The notes under the pieces: model-generated
Databases searched by the model: none
Seen by the model: the letters and a program-made list of their open reading frames with translations, nothing else
What the model was told of the DNA's origin: nothing
In this document: positions 45,803 through 55,527 of the stretch, in pieces
Layout of the letters: each line of letters opens with the position of its first letter
Position numbering within the stretch: position 1 is the stretch's first letter
NCBI RefSeq assembly: GCF_019802055.1
Contig: NZ_JAHVHW010000012.1
Coordinates: 1 to 64,000, forward strand
Direction of reading: 5' to 3'
Origin: Ferrimonas balearica
Lineage (GTDB): Bacteria; Pseudomonadota; Gammaproteobacteria; Enterobacterales; Shewanellaceae
Length of the DNA stretch: 64,000 bases
Translations under genes and position numbers: made by a program

Positions 45803-46557
45803 TTCTCCAGAGTGGAGCGAAGCGCCCGGATCTCCTCCAGTAGCGCTTCCTGCTGACACTGCAACTGCTTCTGCTGAGCTTCAAGGCGCGCCATTTCAGG
45901 CGCGTCTTTGTCATCGTCATCTTCCATAAACAGCGACGCGAGAAAGCCGGCGACCACACCGAAAAAACTGACCCCGGTGACGATCACAACCGCGGCAATG
46001 AGTCGCCCCTCGGTGGTGACCGGGTAGTAATCCCCGTAGCCCACGGTGGATATGGTGATCAAAGCCCACCAGATGGCGGATTCCGCTGAGTCGATGTTGG
46101 CTCCGGGGACGCCGTCTTCCACCAGCAGAATCAAAACCGACGAGAAGGTGATGATGGTGATCATCGCCAGCAGCAGGCTGGTGACGGTGGTTTCCCGCTT
46201 TTGCAGCAGCAGGGGAACCAGAACGGAGCGACTCATGCGGATAAGACGGATAACCCGAAGCACCTGGAAGATACGGACAAAGCGCAGCTGTTCAATCACC
46301 GGGATGGAGGCCACCAGATCGATCCAGTGGGTACGCACGTAGAGACCCCGGTCTGCCGCTCGCCAAAAGCCATAAAAGAAGTTGGCGATAAAAATCATGC
46401 AGATGGCGAAGTCTATCTTTATCAGCAGACGTATCGTCTCCCGATCGTTGTCGCTGAATACGATGGTGATCACCACGATCACTGAGAACAGCGACAGCAG
46501 CATCATCCCCAGCTCTCGGGGGGTCAGTGTGGATTCTGTCTCCTTAAACACCGGCAC
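45769..46557 (-). CDS. Voltage-gated-type potassium channel
   Basis: A 262-aa six-helix channel. S4 carries regularly spaced arginines (RFVRIFQVLRVIRLIRMSRS, about residues 92-111). The pore loop has the selectivity filter TVGYGD near 170-175. S6 is VIVTGVSFFGVVAGFLASLF. A C-terminal coiled coil (EMARLEAQQKQLQCQQEALLEEI) probably drives tetramerisation. The gene begins 3 bp downstream of a DUF350 gene, so the two are co-transcribed. No RCK domain is present. Confidence 0.92.
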   Translation of the reverse strand: MPVFKETESTLTPRELGMMLLSLFSVIVVITIVFSDNDRETIRLLIKIDFAICMIFIANFFYGFWRAADRGLYVRTHWIDLVASIPVIEQLRFVRIFQVLRVIRLIRMSRSVLVPLLLQKRETTVTSLLLAMITIITFSSVLILLVEDGVPGANIDSAESAIWWALITISTVGYGDYYPVTTEGRLIAAVVIVTGVSFFGVVAGFLASLFMEDDDDKDAPEMARLEAQQKQLQCQQEALLEEIRALRSTLENQSRERDNRDN

Positions 46558-46560
46558 TCC

Positions 46561-47475
46561 TTAGGATTGGATCAGATTGGCCAGCACCAGCGCAGAGGCG
46601 TAAACCAACGCGCCGTCCAAAATGGCGATGCCGCTGTTATTTTGCAGCTCCACTTCCCGGCTGACCTTGATCTGAGCCAGCACCAGGTAACGCAGTGCGC
46701 TGGAAAGCGCCAGCAAAATTGCTAGGCCAATGGCGGACCAGGCCAACCAGCCTGAGACGTTCAGCATCGGGGTGGCGGGGTCGTAGGGATTCAGCGCGCC
46801 AGCGGTGGCTATCACATGACCACAGGCCAGCAGGTAGGCACTGTGGCGCAGAGCTACCGCGCGGTGATCCTGGGCCAGTGCCCGTTGCAGACTGCCGCCC
46901 TGATTCAGGCGGCGAAAACGGTGTTCCAGCACTCGGGTGGTGATCACCAGCAAAGTGAGGGCAATAAAGTAATCGAGACAGAGCAGGAACAGCGCCGCCA
47001 GGCTGATCTCACCGAGCCAACGCAAGTTCGCCAGCAGCACCATGGCGGTGGCAACTGCCACGGCCGCATCCACCAGCGCCATGGCGATGTTGCCCTCCAG
47101 GATCAGGCCGTGTTTATCGACCTGGTGCAGCGCCAGTTTGTCGTACCACCAGCGGCCCAGGCGCATCAGCGCCAGAGTGGCCAGCCCCATGCCTCCAATC
47201 CAGATCGCCCGCCAGAGTAACGACTCTGGTCCGGGCAGGTGGAACATGCCGGAGAGCACGAGACATAAACCGGTAATGCCACCCGCTAAACTGATGCCGA
47301 AGGCGATGTTGTCTCGCTCTGACAGCTCCTCGTGCGTGTCGACGCCACTCCACCAGCCGTGGGTGTAGCGCGCGATGACGAACAGGATAAGCACCATCGC
47401 CAGTTCCACCGCCAGTATGGGCAGTGGCTCACCCGCAAAACGCTCTAACTCCGTCAGTGCCGACGCCATGTTCAT
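46561..47475 (-). CDS. Duplicated DUF350 membrane protein
   Basis: A 304-aa integral membrane protein with about eight helices, made of two similar halves. Each half contains an acidic-then-Asn/Gly pattern near a helix start: ERDNIAFGISLAGGITGLCL and later ELQNNSGIAILDGALVYASALVLA. Such DUF350 repeats are found in YjfL-type proteins. The function is unknown. It is the first gene of a pair with the K+ channel (3-bp gap), suggesting a joint role in ion or membrane-potential control (inference). Confidence 0.8.
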   Translation of the reverse strand: MNMASALTELERFAGEPLPILAVELAMVLILFVIARYTHGWWSGVDTHEELSERDNIAFGISLAGGITGLCLVLSGMFHLPGPESLLWRAIWIGGMGLATLALMRLGRWWYDKLALHQVDKHGLILEGNIAMALVDAAVAVATAMVLLANLRWLGEISLAALFLLCLDYFIALTLLVITTRVLEHRFRRLNQGGSLQRALAQDHRAVALRHSAYLLACGHVIATAGALNPYDPATPMLNVSGWLAWSAIGLAILLALSSALRYLVLAQIKVSREVELQNNSGIAILDGALVYASALVLANLIQS

Positions 47476-47554
47476 CTGGACTTCCTCCCAGCTTGCCGTC
47501 CGCCCATGATAAGGTGCATTGATTGCAAGACGTTAAGGTTAACAGGACGTTATT

Positions 47555-50401
47555 ATGACCAGCGTGCCCCATGACAACAAGCTCAGCCCCGCCTTGGTTC
47601 AGCAGGCGCAACGGGCCTGGGAGAGACTGGAACCCGAGGTACTGAGTCGCTTGGATGAGCCCGCTCGGGCCACTCTTTGGCGTTTGCTGGCACTGTCCGA
47701 ATACCTTGGCCAGGTATGGAGCCGGGACTCGCAAGGGCTCACCGAACTGATGATTGAAGGCCAACTGCAACACGGTGCGCAAGCGGACGATTATGGCCCT
47801 GCGCTGGCCCGGGAGTTGGCCGGGTGCTGCGATGATACGGTTGCCATGGCCACACTGCGTCGGTTCCGCCATCGGGCACTGAGCCGGATTGCCGCACGAG
47901 ACCTTCTCGACCTCGCTCCCCTGGATGAAACCCTGGCATTGCTTTCCGCGCTGGCGGAGGCGATGGTGGTGGCCACCCGCGATTATCTTGCCGAACAGCT
48001 GGCGCCTCAGTGGGGGCGCCCCACTGGCAGCGATGGTCAGCCGCTGCAACTGATGATTCTGGGGATGGGCAAACTGGGGGGAGGCGAACTGAACTTCTCC
48101 TCGGATATTGACCTGATCTTCACCTACCTGGAGAACGGCGTCACCGTTGGCGGCCGTCGCGAACTGGATAACCAGCAGTACTTTATTCGTCTGGGTCAGA
48201 AGCTGATCAATCTGCTGGCGCAGACCACGGTGGACGGTTTCTGCTACCGGGTGGATATGCGCCTGCGGCCCTTTGGTGAAGCAGGGCCACTGGTGGTGTC
48301 GCTGGCGGCACTGGAGGACTACTACCAGGAGCAGGGGCGGGAGTGGGAGCGTTACGCTATGGTCAAAGCCCGCTTACTGGGGGCCACGGAGACCGAATCC
48401 ACCGCACTGGCTAACCTGCTGCGGCCTTTCGTTTATCGCCGCTATCTTGATTTCTCCGCCATTGATGCCCTACGCCGGATGAAGGGGCTGATTGAATCGC
48501 AGCTGCGCCGTCAGGCCCTGTCCGACAACATCAAGTTGGGCCGGGGCGGGATCCGGGAGGTGGAGTTTGTGGCCCAGACCCACCAGTTGATCCGGGGTGG
48601 GCGGGAGCCCAGCTTACGGCAAAGCCCCCTGCGCCCGGTGTTGATGGAATTGAAACGGTTGGGCTTGTTGGACGATCGCAGCCACCGGACGCTGGTGGAT
48701 GGCTATGCGCTGCTGCGTAAGGTGGAGAACCGGCTGCAAGCCCTGAACGACGGCCAGACTCAAACTTTGCCGTCAGACCCGGACAACCAGTTGCGCCTGG
48801 CACTGGCGCTGGGAGAGGAGACGCCGGACGCGCTATGGGCGCAGATTCAAAATGCCATGTCGGGGATCCACCAGGTGTTTCGGGACACCATCGGCGCCGA
48901 GCAGGATGCAGAGAGCGAACTGGGGGCATTGCCAGCGCTTTGGCAGGGGCCCGGGCTGGATCTGGATGGCGAAGCGATTTTGGCGGAGCAGGGGCTGGAA
49001 CCCGGCCTCTGGCCACGGGTCCAGGCAACCCGCGAAGAGTTTGAACAGCGCCGCATTGGCCCACGGGGGCGGGATGTACTGGACAAACTGATCCCGCGTT
49101 TGCTGCAGAAGATGGCGCGACAGAAGGACCAGCAAGCCGTATGGCTGCGGGTCACATCCGTATTGACCACCATCCTGACCCGCACCACCTACCTGGAACT
49201 GCTGCTTGAGAACCCCGGTGCAGCCCGTCAATTGGTGACCCTCTGCGCGGCCAGTCCCTGGATCGCTGAGCAGTTGTCCCGCTACCCGATTCTGCTGGAT
49301 GAGCTGATTGATCCAGTGGCGCTGTACCAGCCATTGCCACCGGAGGGGTACGCCGCTGAGTTACGGGAGTACCTGCTGCGGGTGCCGGAGGATGATCTGG
49401 AGCAGCAGATGGAGGCGTTGCGCCAGTTCAAGCAGGCTCACCAGTTGCGCATTGCTGCCGCAGATGTAACCCGTGTGTTGCCTGTAATGAAAGTGAGTGA
49501 CCACTTAACCTGGCTGGCGGAAGCGATCATCGAGCAGGTGGTGAACCTGGCCTGGCTGCAACTGACCGCCCGTCACGGACAGCCCAGGCTGGAAGCGGAA
49601 GGACGAGGGTTTGCCGTGATCGCCTACGGCAAATTGGGGGGGCTGGAGCTGGGTTATGGCTCCGACCTGGATCTGGTGTTCCTGCACAGTGCGGGCCCCG
49701 GTGAGACCGACGGCACCAAGCCGATCGACAACAGCCACTTCTACGTCAAGCTGGCGCAGCGGATCCTGCACCTGTTCTCAACCCGAACGGTATCCGGCGT
49801 GCTGTATGAGGTGGACACCCGACTGCGCCCCTCCGGCAGCGCCGGATTGCTGGTGAGTCAGATCGATCGCTTTGAGGAGTATCAGCGGGAAGAGGCCTGG
49901 ACCTGGGAGCACCAGGCGCTGGTGCGGGCCCGTTTTGTCTATGGCGATGATGCGCTGGCAGGGCGATTTGCCCGACTGCGGCGCCAACTGCTGTGCTTGC
50001 CCCGTGATCCCGCCACCCTGCGGGAGGATGTGGTGTCGATGCGGGCGAAGATGCGTGACCATCTGGACCGCAGCGATAAGACCCAGTTTGACCTCAAACA
50101 GGGGCCGGGTGGGATCACCGACATCGAGTTCATTACCCAGTACCTGGTTTTGAAAGAGGCCGCCGAGTGTCCTGCGATGGCGACCTGGTCCGACAATGTG
50201 CGGATCCTGGAAACCGCCCTGGCCCAAGGCAAACTGGGGCCCCAATTTGCAGACCGGCTGATCCGTACCTATATCGACCTGCGCGACACCAGCCACCACC
50301 GGGTGCTGGCGGGTGAGGGGGGCAGCGTGCCTCTGGAGGCTCGTCCTGCCGCCTGCGATGCGGTGCAGGGGATCTGGGATGAACTGCTGGGTCAGCAATA
50401 G
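47555..50401 (+). CDS. glnE: Glutamine synthetase adenylyltransferase/deadenylase GlnE
   Basis: Adds or removes AMP on glutamine synthetase in response to PII and glutamine. Two nucleotidyltransferase domains are seen: MGKLGGGELNFSSDIDLIF near residue 170 (deadenylylation half) and YGKLGGLELGYGSDLDLVFLH near 690 (adenylylation half). Each is followed by a GlnD-PII_UR helical domain, with RGGIREVEF and GPGGITDIEF. It is 948 aa, full length. A strong terminator follows. It is divergent from the DUF350-channel pair. Confidence 0.97.
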   Translation: MTSVPHDNKLSPALVQQAQRAWERLEPEVLSRLDEPARATLWRLLALSEYLGQVWSRDSQGLTELMIEGQLQHGAQADDYGPALARELAGCCDDTVAMATLRRFRHRALSRIAARDLLDLAPLDETLALLSALAEAMVVATRDYLAEQLAPQWGRPTGSDGQPLQLMILGMGKLGGGELNFSSDIDLIFTYLENGVTVGGRRELDNQQYFIRLGQKLINLLAQTTVDGFCYRVDMRLRPFGEAGPLVVSLAALEDYYQEQGREWERYAMVKARLLGATETESTALANLLRPFVYRRYLDFSAIDALRRMKGLIESQLRRQALSDNIKLGRGGIREVEFVAQTHQLIRGGREPSLRQSPLRPVLMELKRLGLLDDRSHRTLVDGYALLRKVENRLQALNDGQTQTLPSDPDNQLRLALALGEETPDALWAQIQNAMSGIHQVFRDTIGAEQDAESELGALPALWQGPGLDLDGEAILAEQGLEPGLWPRVQATREEFEQRRIGPRGRDVLDKLIPRLLQKMARQKDQQAVWLRVTSVLTTILTRTTYLELLLENPGAARQLVTLCAASPWIAEQLSRYPILLDELIDPVALYQPLPPEGYAAELREYLLRVPEDDLEQQMEALRQFKQAHQLRIAAADVTRVLPVMKVSDHLTWLAEAIIEQVVNLAWLQLTARHGQPRLEAEGRGFAVIAYGKLGGLELGYGSDLDLVFLHSAGPGETDGTKPIDNSHFYVKLAQRILHLFSTRTVSGVLYEVDTRLRPSGSAGLLVSQIDRFEEYQREEAWTWEHQALVRARFVYGDDALAGRFARLRRQLLCLPRDPATLREDVVSMRAKMRDHLDRSDKTQFDLKQGPGGITDIEFITQYLVLKEAAECPAMATWSDNVRILETALAQGKLGPQFADRLIRTYIDLRDTSHHRVLAGEGGSVPLEARPAACDAVQGIWDELLGQQ

Positions 50402-50429
50402 AAAAAGGGAGGCAATCGCCTCCCTTTTT
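50402..50429. terminator. Bidirectional terminator after glnE
   Basis: The hairpin AAAGGGAGGC aatc GCCTCCCTTT is shared by glnE and the convergent acyltransferase gene. Confidence 0.92.
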
Positions 50430-50431
50430 AC

Positions 50432-51352
50432 TCAGTAAATCTTCGGGTCATCCGGATTAGGCCGGGTTTTAAAGCGGCGATGCAGCCACATGTACTGCTC
50501 CGGACGACGACGCACCAGGCCTTCCGTCACCTCGTTGCAGCGGGTGGTGTCAGCCAGTTCATCCCCGCTGGGGAACCCCTCCAGCGGCGCACCGATCTCA
50601 ATGTGGTAGCCGCTGTGGTCCGCCTTGCGCTCCACAAAGAAGGGCAGCACCCGGGCCTTGCCGAGCTTTGCCAGGGTGCTGGCACCAGCCGCGGTGGCTG
50701 CCGGCACACCAAAGAAGGGCGCAAAGACACTGCCTCGTCGGCCCGCATCCTGATCCTGGGTGTACCAGACCACCTCACCGGCGCGCAGCGCCTTCACCAT
50801 CTGTCGCACTTCCCGTTTGGGGATCAGCCCCTTATTGGAGCGCAAGCGGCCTTTTACCTGCAGATACTCCATCATCGGGTTGTTATGGGGGCGGTAAACG
50901 CCGATACCGGGTTTGAACTGGCCAAAAACGCGGGCGCCGGGCTCCAGCATCAGGCAGTGTGCGGCCATCAGAATCACGCCCTGACCGGCTTGTTCCGCAT
51001 CCTCAATATGCTCTTTGCCCACGATGGTCATGTGTGACTGGATACGGGCGTCGGACCACCACCAGGCGTTCGCTGTATCAAACAGCGCCATCCCAGTCTC
51101 TTCAAAGTTCTTGGTGATCAGGGCTTCTCGTTCCGCGTCGGACAACTCTGGCAGACAAAGCTCCAGATTGCGGCGGGCAACTTGGATCCGCTTGCCCATC
51201 AGGCGCTGAATCAGGCGGCCGATGGCTGCACCGAGCCGGTATTGAGCGGACAGGGGAAGCAGGATCAGCAGGCGCATCAGGACCGTGCCCAGCCAGTAAC
51301 CCCAGTACTTGGGATGCAGCAGTCCCCAATGGAAGGGGGCAGTGGTATTCAT
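50432..51352 (-). CDS. lpxL: Lipid A late acyltransferase, LpxL/LpxM type
   Basis: Transfers a fatty acyl chain from ACP to Kdo2-lipid IVA at the inner membrane. The 306-aa protein has an N-terminal membrane helix (about 20-40) and the HX4E motif in [60 protein letters not shown] and [15 protein letters not shown] are all typical of the LpxL family. The motifs fit lauroyltransferase LpxL better than LpxM, but I cannot fix chain specificity. I start at the ATG at 51352; upstream in-frame sequence is promoter region of the divergent hldE. Confidence 0.9.
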   Translation of the reverse strand: MNTTAPFHWGLLHPKYWGYWLGTVLMRLLILLPLSAQYRLGAAIGRLIQRLMGKRIQVARRNLELCLPELSDAEREALITKNFEETGMALFDTANAWWWSDARIQSHMTIVGKEHIEDAEQAGQGVILMAAHCLMLEPGARVFGQFKPGIGVYRPHNNPMMEYLQVKGRLRSNKGLIPKREVRQMVKALRAGEVVWYTQDQDAGRRGSVFAPFFGVPAATAAGASTLAKLGKARVLPFFVERKADHSGYHIEIGAPLEGFPSGDELADTTRCNEVTEGLVRRRPEQYMWLHRRFKTRPNPDDPKIY

Positions 51353-51475
51353 GGGAGTGATAATCGACCTTTTTGGTTTGGCGATAGTGTACCCCATCGG
51401 GTCGGCAACGGGACAGCGTGGGCCACCGTAGCGTGTTACACTGCGGGTTTTTCGAAGTTTTGTTCCGGACAATCC

Positions 51476-52900
51476 ATGAAAGTCTCTCTTCCCGATTTCT
51501 CCAAAGCCCGAGTTCTGGTGGCTGGCGATGTCATGCTGGACCGCTACTGGGTCGGGCCGGCGGAGCGGATCTCTCCGGAGGCCCCGGTGCCTGTGGTTCA
51601 GGTTCAGGAGTGCGATGATCGCGCCGGAGGCGCGGCAAACGTCGCGCTGAACGTGGCCGCCCTGGGGGGCAGCTGCAGTCTCCTGGGCCTGGTGGGCGAG
51701 GATGAAGCTGCGCAAGCGCTGGACCGGGCAATTGCCGCCGGCGGCGTCGAAGCGAAGCTGCTGGCGCAGCCGGGCCACACTACAACCACCAAGCTGCGGG
51801 TGTTGTCTCGGGGCCAACAGCTGATTCGGCTGGATTTTGGCGAGCACTTTACCCCCTCTGCTGAACTGAAACAGGCAGCGGTTGAGCAGCTGGGTAATCA
51901 TCAGGTGTTGGTGCTGTCCGATTACGCCAAAGGTGCGCTGACCGAACTGCCTGATTTGATCGCCTCGGCGCGTCAGGCCGGCGTCACTGTGCTGGTGGAT
52001 CCCAAAGGCCGAGACTTCTCCAAATACCGTGGCGCGACGCTGTTGACGCCCAATATGGCCGAGTTCACGGCGGTGGTGGGTCCGGTACGTGATGATGCGG
52101 AGCTGGAGCGTAAAGGTCTGGCCCTGATCCAGGAGTTGGGTCTGGAAGCCCTGCTGGTGACCCGCTCGCAGAAGGGGATGACCCTGCTGCGTCGGGACAA
52201 CACGGCGCTGCACCTGCCCACCATGGCGCGTGAGGTCTACGACGTGACCGGTGCCGGTGACACGGTGATCAGTACCCTGGCCGTGGCGCTGGCGGCGGGC
52301 AGTGAGTTGCCTCAGGCCTGTGCCCTGGCCAATGCCGCCGCTTCAGTGGTGGTGGCTAAGCTGGGCACCTCCACCGTGTCCGCGCTGGAGCTGGCGGCCA
52401 TGGTGGCTTCCATGCATGAGAGCAGTGGCTTCGGTTTGATGAGCGAAGCGCAACTGATGCGCGCCGTTGCTGAAGCCAAGGCCCGTAACGAAACCGTGGT
52501 GATGACCAACGGCTGCTTCGATATTCTGCATGCCGGTCACGTCAGCTATCTGGAGCAGGCCAGGCGTTTGGGAGACCGACTGATTGTTGCGGTCAATGAC
52601 GACGATTCCGTTCGTCGCCTGAAGGGGGAAACCCGTCCGGTTAATGGTGTCGAGCAACGGATGAGGGTGCTGGCAGCGTTGGGCGCAGTGGACTGGGTGG
52701 TGCCGTTTGGCGAGGACACGCCCCAGCGCCTGATCGGTGCGGTCCTGCCGGACCTATTGGTAAAAGGCGGAGACTATCAGGTGCACGAGATTGCGGGCCA
52801 TCAGGAGGTGTTGGCCAACGGCGGCGAAGTGAAGATATTGCACTTTGAAGCCGGGCTCTCCACCAGCGCTATCATCGACACCATTCGTCAGGCGGATTAA
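51476..52900 (+). CDS. hldE: Bifunctional heptose 7-phosphate kinase/heptose 1-phosphate adenylyltransferase HldE
   Basis: Makes ADP-heptose for the LPS inner core. Residues 1-320 form a PfkB kinase ([39 protein letters not shown] near 255). Residues 340-474 form the nucleotidyltransferase ([20 protein letters not shown] with [18 protein letters not shown]). It is 474 aa, normal length. The ATG at 51476 begins the kinase motif; an upstream in-frame extension runs through the divergent lpxL gene. hldE beside glnE is the E. coli order. Confidence 0.97.
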   Translation: MKVSLPDFSKARVLVAGDVMLDRYWVGPAERISPEAPVPVVQVQECDDRAGGAANVALNVAALGGSCSLLGLVGEDEAAQALDRAIAAGGVEAKLLAQPGHTTTTKLRVLSRGQQLIRLDFGEHFTPSAELKQAAVEQLGNHQVLVLSDYAKGALTELPDLIASARQAGVTVLVDPKGRDFSKYRGATLLTPNMAEFTAVVGPVRDDAELERKGLALIQELGLEALLVTRSQKGMTLLRRDNTALHLPTMAREVYDVTGAGDTVISTLAVALAAGSELPQACALANAAASVVVAKLGTSTVSALELAAMVASMHESSGFGLMSEAQLMRAVAEAKARNETVVMTNGCFDILHAGHVSYLEQARRLGDRLIVAVNDDDSVRRLKGETRPVNGVEQRMRVLAALGAVDWVVPFGEDTPQRLIGAVLPDLLVKGGDYQVHEIAGHQEVLANGGEVKILHFEAGLSTSAIIDTIRQAD

Positions 52901-52903
52901 CCC

Positions 52904-53770
52904 ATGCGCGGCTGGGGCTGGGCGCTGTTGGGGTTGTGGCTCGGTGCTGCACCGGTCAGCGCCGCGCCGGACCACCAGCTTTGTCGTTTGGATGCCCTGG
53001 AATCCTGCCTCTCGGAGTTATCGCCGCAGTGGCGGAACATCCTGAACCGACTCTGGCCCGGAACGGTTGCCGAATCGGTTCAGGAGGCATTGGCAGGGCA
53101 GGGGGGCGTCACCCTTTTGACCGACACCGATGCCCTGATCCTTCTGGATCCCGAAAGCCTCACCCGTCCCCATCTGGTGTTGCTGGATCATCAGCTGATC
53201 GAGCGGCCACCACTGCGTACCTTCCGCACCACCTACTACCATGAGCTTGGCCATGTCGCGACCCGCGACTCCCCCTGGCTGGAGCGGCTGTCCCGGCCCA
53301 ATTGGCCAGAACACTGGCCAGAGGAGGTGCTGGCGGACCTTTACCTGTTCTGGACCCAATTGAGGGAGGGCGCCGACCTGTCGGAACTCTGGGCCCAGGT
53401 CCACCTGCGAAACCTGGGGCTTATCCAGGCCAAGCCGGACTGGACCCATTGGTCTTCCCCTCTGCTGGTGCCGCTGCTGTGCCAGCCCGACAGACTGAAA
53501 GCCTTATCCCGGCGTCCGCTTGAGCAGTTTCTCGATGCGACGCTCGCCTCCCAAAGCGCGCCGCCCCTGGCACAATACCGCCTGCTGGGGGAGCGCCAGT
53601 TCGCCTTAACACCGCCCAGCATTGCACAGCCCTATCTGGCCTCGGCGCATCGGGCGCGCTGGTCAGCTCTGCTCCAGCCCACTCTGGACTGGCTGGGCGT
53701 GGATTCGCAGACCTACCTGAAGCGCCACCATCTGCCCTATCACGACGACGTTTGCCTTCAGTTCCCCTGA
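52904..53770 (+). CDS. Exported HELGH-motif protein, putative metallopeptidase
   Basis: A 288-aa protein with a signal peptide (MRGWGWALLGLWLGAAPVSAA). The motif TTYYHELGHVATRD near residues 109-122 is a zincin HExxH site, and EEVLADLYLFW about 30 residues later could give the third ligand, as in gluzincins. Two cysteines near the start may pair. It begins 3 bp after hldE, so it is co-transcribed with a core-LPS gene. No precise family is recognised. Peptidase activity is inferred from the motif. Confidence 0.7.
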   Translation: MRGWGWALLGLWLGAAPVSAAPDHQLCRLDALESCLSELSPQWRNILNRLWPGTVAESVQEALAGQGGVTLLTDTDALILLDPESLTRPHLVLLDHQLIERPPLRTFRTTYYHELGHVATRDSPWLERLSRPNWPEHWPEEVLADLYLFWTQLREGADLSELWAQVHLRNLGLIQAKPDWTHWSSPLLVPLLCQPDRLKALSRRPLEQFLDATLASQSAPPLAQYRLLGERQFALTPPSIAQPYLASAHRARWSALLQPTLDWLGVDSQTYLKRHHLPYHDDVCLQFP

Positions 53771-53960
53771 GGCCACTCGCGGTTGGTGAGATTCGCTAAT
53801 CTCCGGTGAAGTTGGTTAATTTTGCTCACGGCAAAAACTCTAAGTCATTGTTGTGCAAATAATTAAATTTTTGGCACGATCTCTGATTGGTTCCTTCCGC
53901 CTGAGCCGGGAAGTACAGGCAACGGTGGCGGACTCCGTGACCGATGACGACGACACAAGG

Positions 53961-53978
53961 CCCCGCTTGCGGGGCCGG
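53961..53978 (+). terminator. GC-rich hairpin in the 53771-54062 gap
   Basis: GGCCCCGC tt GCGGGGCC is a perfect dyad followed by GGCTTTCT, a weak terminator for the hldE unit. The rest of the 292-bp gap is AT-rich near 53850-53880 and holds no ORF with an RBS. Confidence 0.5.
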
Positions 53979-54062
53979 CTTTCTCGCTAAGTCGACCTTG
54001 ACAGCGTAGTGAGCCGGGCCGATGTTTGAGTGTTGATAACCCTGTAATGCGAAGGAGTAGCT

Positions 54063-54296
54063 ATGTCTGTGACAACCATGGTGGTGGTGATTGTCGCGAT
54101 CGTGATGGGATGCGTACTGGAGATCAGCCGTCACTGGGCTCGTTCAGGGGGAAAGAGGCGGGACAAGGAAACGGAAGCCGCTCTGACCCGACTGCGCGAG
54201 GAGAACAGCAAGTTAGCCGAGCGGGTGGCGACGCTGGAAGCGATCGTGACCGATCGGGGATTCGACCTGGATCAGGCCATTCGAAAGCTGGGATAA
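54063..54296 (+). CDS. PspB-like small membrane protein, first of three paralogs
   Basis: A 77-aa protein. An N-terminal membrane helix (about 4-20, TMVVVIVAIVMGCVLEI) is followed by a basic stretch and a heptad coiled coil. The C-terminal block is ERVATLEAIVTDRGFDLDQ, then AIRKLG. The plan matches PspB (N-terminal helix, coiled coil, RxxLExIL near the end). The last block recurs almost exactly in the next two genes. AAGGAG precedes the ATG. No pspA or pspC is nearby. Confidence 0.75.
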   Translation: MSVTTMVVVIVAIVMGCVLEISRHWARSGGKRRDKETEAALTRLREENSKLAERVATLEAIVTDRGFDLDQAIRKLG

Positions 54297-54321
54297 CGGC
54301 CGCGAGTAAGGAGAGTGAGTG

Positions 54322-54594
54322 ATGGGTGAAGTGGTATTGGGATTCATATTGTTGGTGGCACTGGTTGCCATGGTACTGGCCTGGCGCTCCCCGGCGCGTT
54401 TTTCACAGTGGGCCAGGGCGATGGGCTTTTCCGGTGATGGGCAGTCTGCGAGCGCTGAGGATATGGAAGCTCGCGAGCGCTTAAAGCAGTTGGAAGCGGA
54501 GAACGAGGCGATCAAGGCGCGGCTGGCGACCCTGGAAGCGATCGTAACCGACAGCAGTTATGAGTTGGACCAGCGCATTCGTAAGCTGGGATAA
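54322..54594 (+). CDS. PspB-like small membrane protein, second paralog
   Basis: A 90-aa protein with one N-terminal helix (VVLGFILLVALVAMVLAW), then a linker longer than in its neighbours and a coiled coil (EARERLKQLEAENEAIKAR). The C-terminal block LATLEAIVTDSSYELDQRI ends RKLG. GGAG lies 8 bp before the ATG at 54322. It begins 25 bp after the first paralog. Confidence 0.75.
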   Translation: MGEVVLGFILLVALVAMVLAWRSPARFSQWARAMGFSGDGQSASAEDMEARERLKQLEAENEAIKARLATLEAIVTDSSYELDQRIRKLG

Positions 54595-54603
54595 GGAGTA
54601 CCT

Positions 54604-54843
54604 ATGGGCCTTTGGACCTTTCTAGCCCTCTTCTTCTGTGGTGCCTTTTTGTTGGAGGCCTTTAAAACCCACAAAAAGTCCAAGTTGAAGGCGGAGCAGG
54701 GCAGTGAGTTGGACGAGTTAAAAGCCGAACTGGCGTCGTTAAAGGCGGACAATCAGGCGTTGAAGGAGCGGATTCAGACTCTCGAAGCGATCGTGACCGA
54801 TGGCCGATTTGATCTGGATGCCGAGTTTCGCAAGCTGGGCTAA
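54604..54843 (+). CDS. PspB-like small membrane protein, third paralog
   Basis: A 79-aa protein. A phenylalanine-rich N-terminal helix (WTFLALFFCGAFLLEAF) leads to a coiled coil (ELDELKAELASLKADNQALK) and the C-terminal block RIQTLEAIVTDGRFDLDAE, ending FRKLG. AAGGAG lies before the ATG, and the gap to the second paralog is 9 bp. The three form one short operon. The membrane helices are unrelated in sequence while the tails are kept, which suggests a common partner binding the tail. Confidence 0.75.
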   Translation: MGLWTFLALFFCGAFLLEAFKTHKKSKLKAEQGSELDELKAELASLKADNQALKERIQTLEAIVTDGRFDLDAEFRKLG

Positions 54844-54882
54844 TGGCCCAGCCGCGAACGCTTTTGCGGGGGGCGCTTGGCG

Positions 54883-55527
54883 TTAGGCTGCCAGTGTGGC
54901 CAGCAGGATCCCCCCTCCCACCAACACAAACAACCCTCCACAGACGCCGTCGATCACCGGCGTGAGTCGCTGCAGTTTCTGCTGCAGTCGGGCGCCGGTC
55001 AACACCCAGGCCAACGCGGAAAACCACGCCAGCGACAATCCCCACAACAGCACAATGGCCGCCACTTTGCCTTCGGTGGAGACGGACGGGGGCACCAGTG
55101 ACGTCAACAGACTCAGAAAGAACACCAGCGCTTTGGGGTTGAGCAGGTTGGTGGTGAACCCTTTCACCAGGGCGGCCCAGGGGGAGACCAGTGCCACCGA
55201 CGCTTTCAGTGGTCCAGCGCTGCCAGTCCGCCACTGCTGATGGGCGGCCCTCAGTGCCCCAATCCCGAGATAGAGCAGATAACTTCCGCCTGCAACGCGA
55301 AGCACCAGCGGCAACATGGGATGCTGCTGGATCAGCAGGCTGACGCCGGTCAGGGCAAACACGGCATGAAGCAGGATCGCCAGAGAGATCCCGAGCGCAA
55401 TGGCCAGGCCGATACGGCGGCCATAACGGCTGGCATTTTGCACCACCAGGGCAAAGTCGGGGCCAGGACTGGCCAGCGCCACCAGGTGAACCACAGCCAG
55501 GGTGGCGAGCAATGAAAGTTCGTTCAT
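54883..55527 (-). CDS. LysE/RhtB-family amino-acid exporter
   Basis: A 214-aa inner-membrane protein with six helices. SPGPDFALVVQNASRYGRRIGLAIALGISLA is the LysE/RhtB N-terminal signature, with FTTNLLNPKALVFFLSLL in the fourth part. The substrate is probably an amino acid or homoserine-like compound and cannot be fixed. The start is MNELSLLA at 55527; an upstream in-frame TTG is less likely. It stands alone. Confidence 0.92.
   Translation of the reverse strand: MNELSLLATLAVVHLVALASPGPDFALVVQNASRYGRRIGLAIALGISLAILLHAVFALTGVSLLIQQHPMLPLVLRVAGGSYLLYLGIGALRAAHQQWRTGSAGPLKASVALVSPWAALVKGFTTNLLNPKALVFFLSLLTSLVPPSVSTEGKVAAIVLLWGLSLAWFSALAWVLTGARLQQKLQRLTPVIDGVCGGLFVLVGGGILLATLAA

Noticed and set aside
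53873-53892. A sigma-54 promoter before the PspB-like genes
   Set aside because: TGGCACG fits the -24 element, but the -12 position reads CTGAT and lacks the essential GC. It was tempting only because E. coli psp uses sigma-54.
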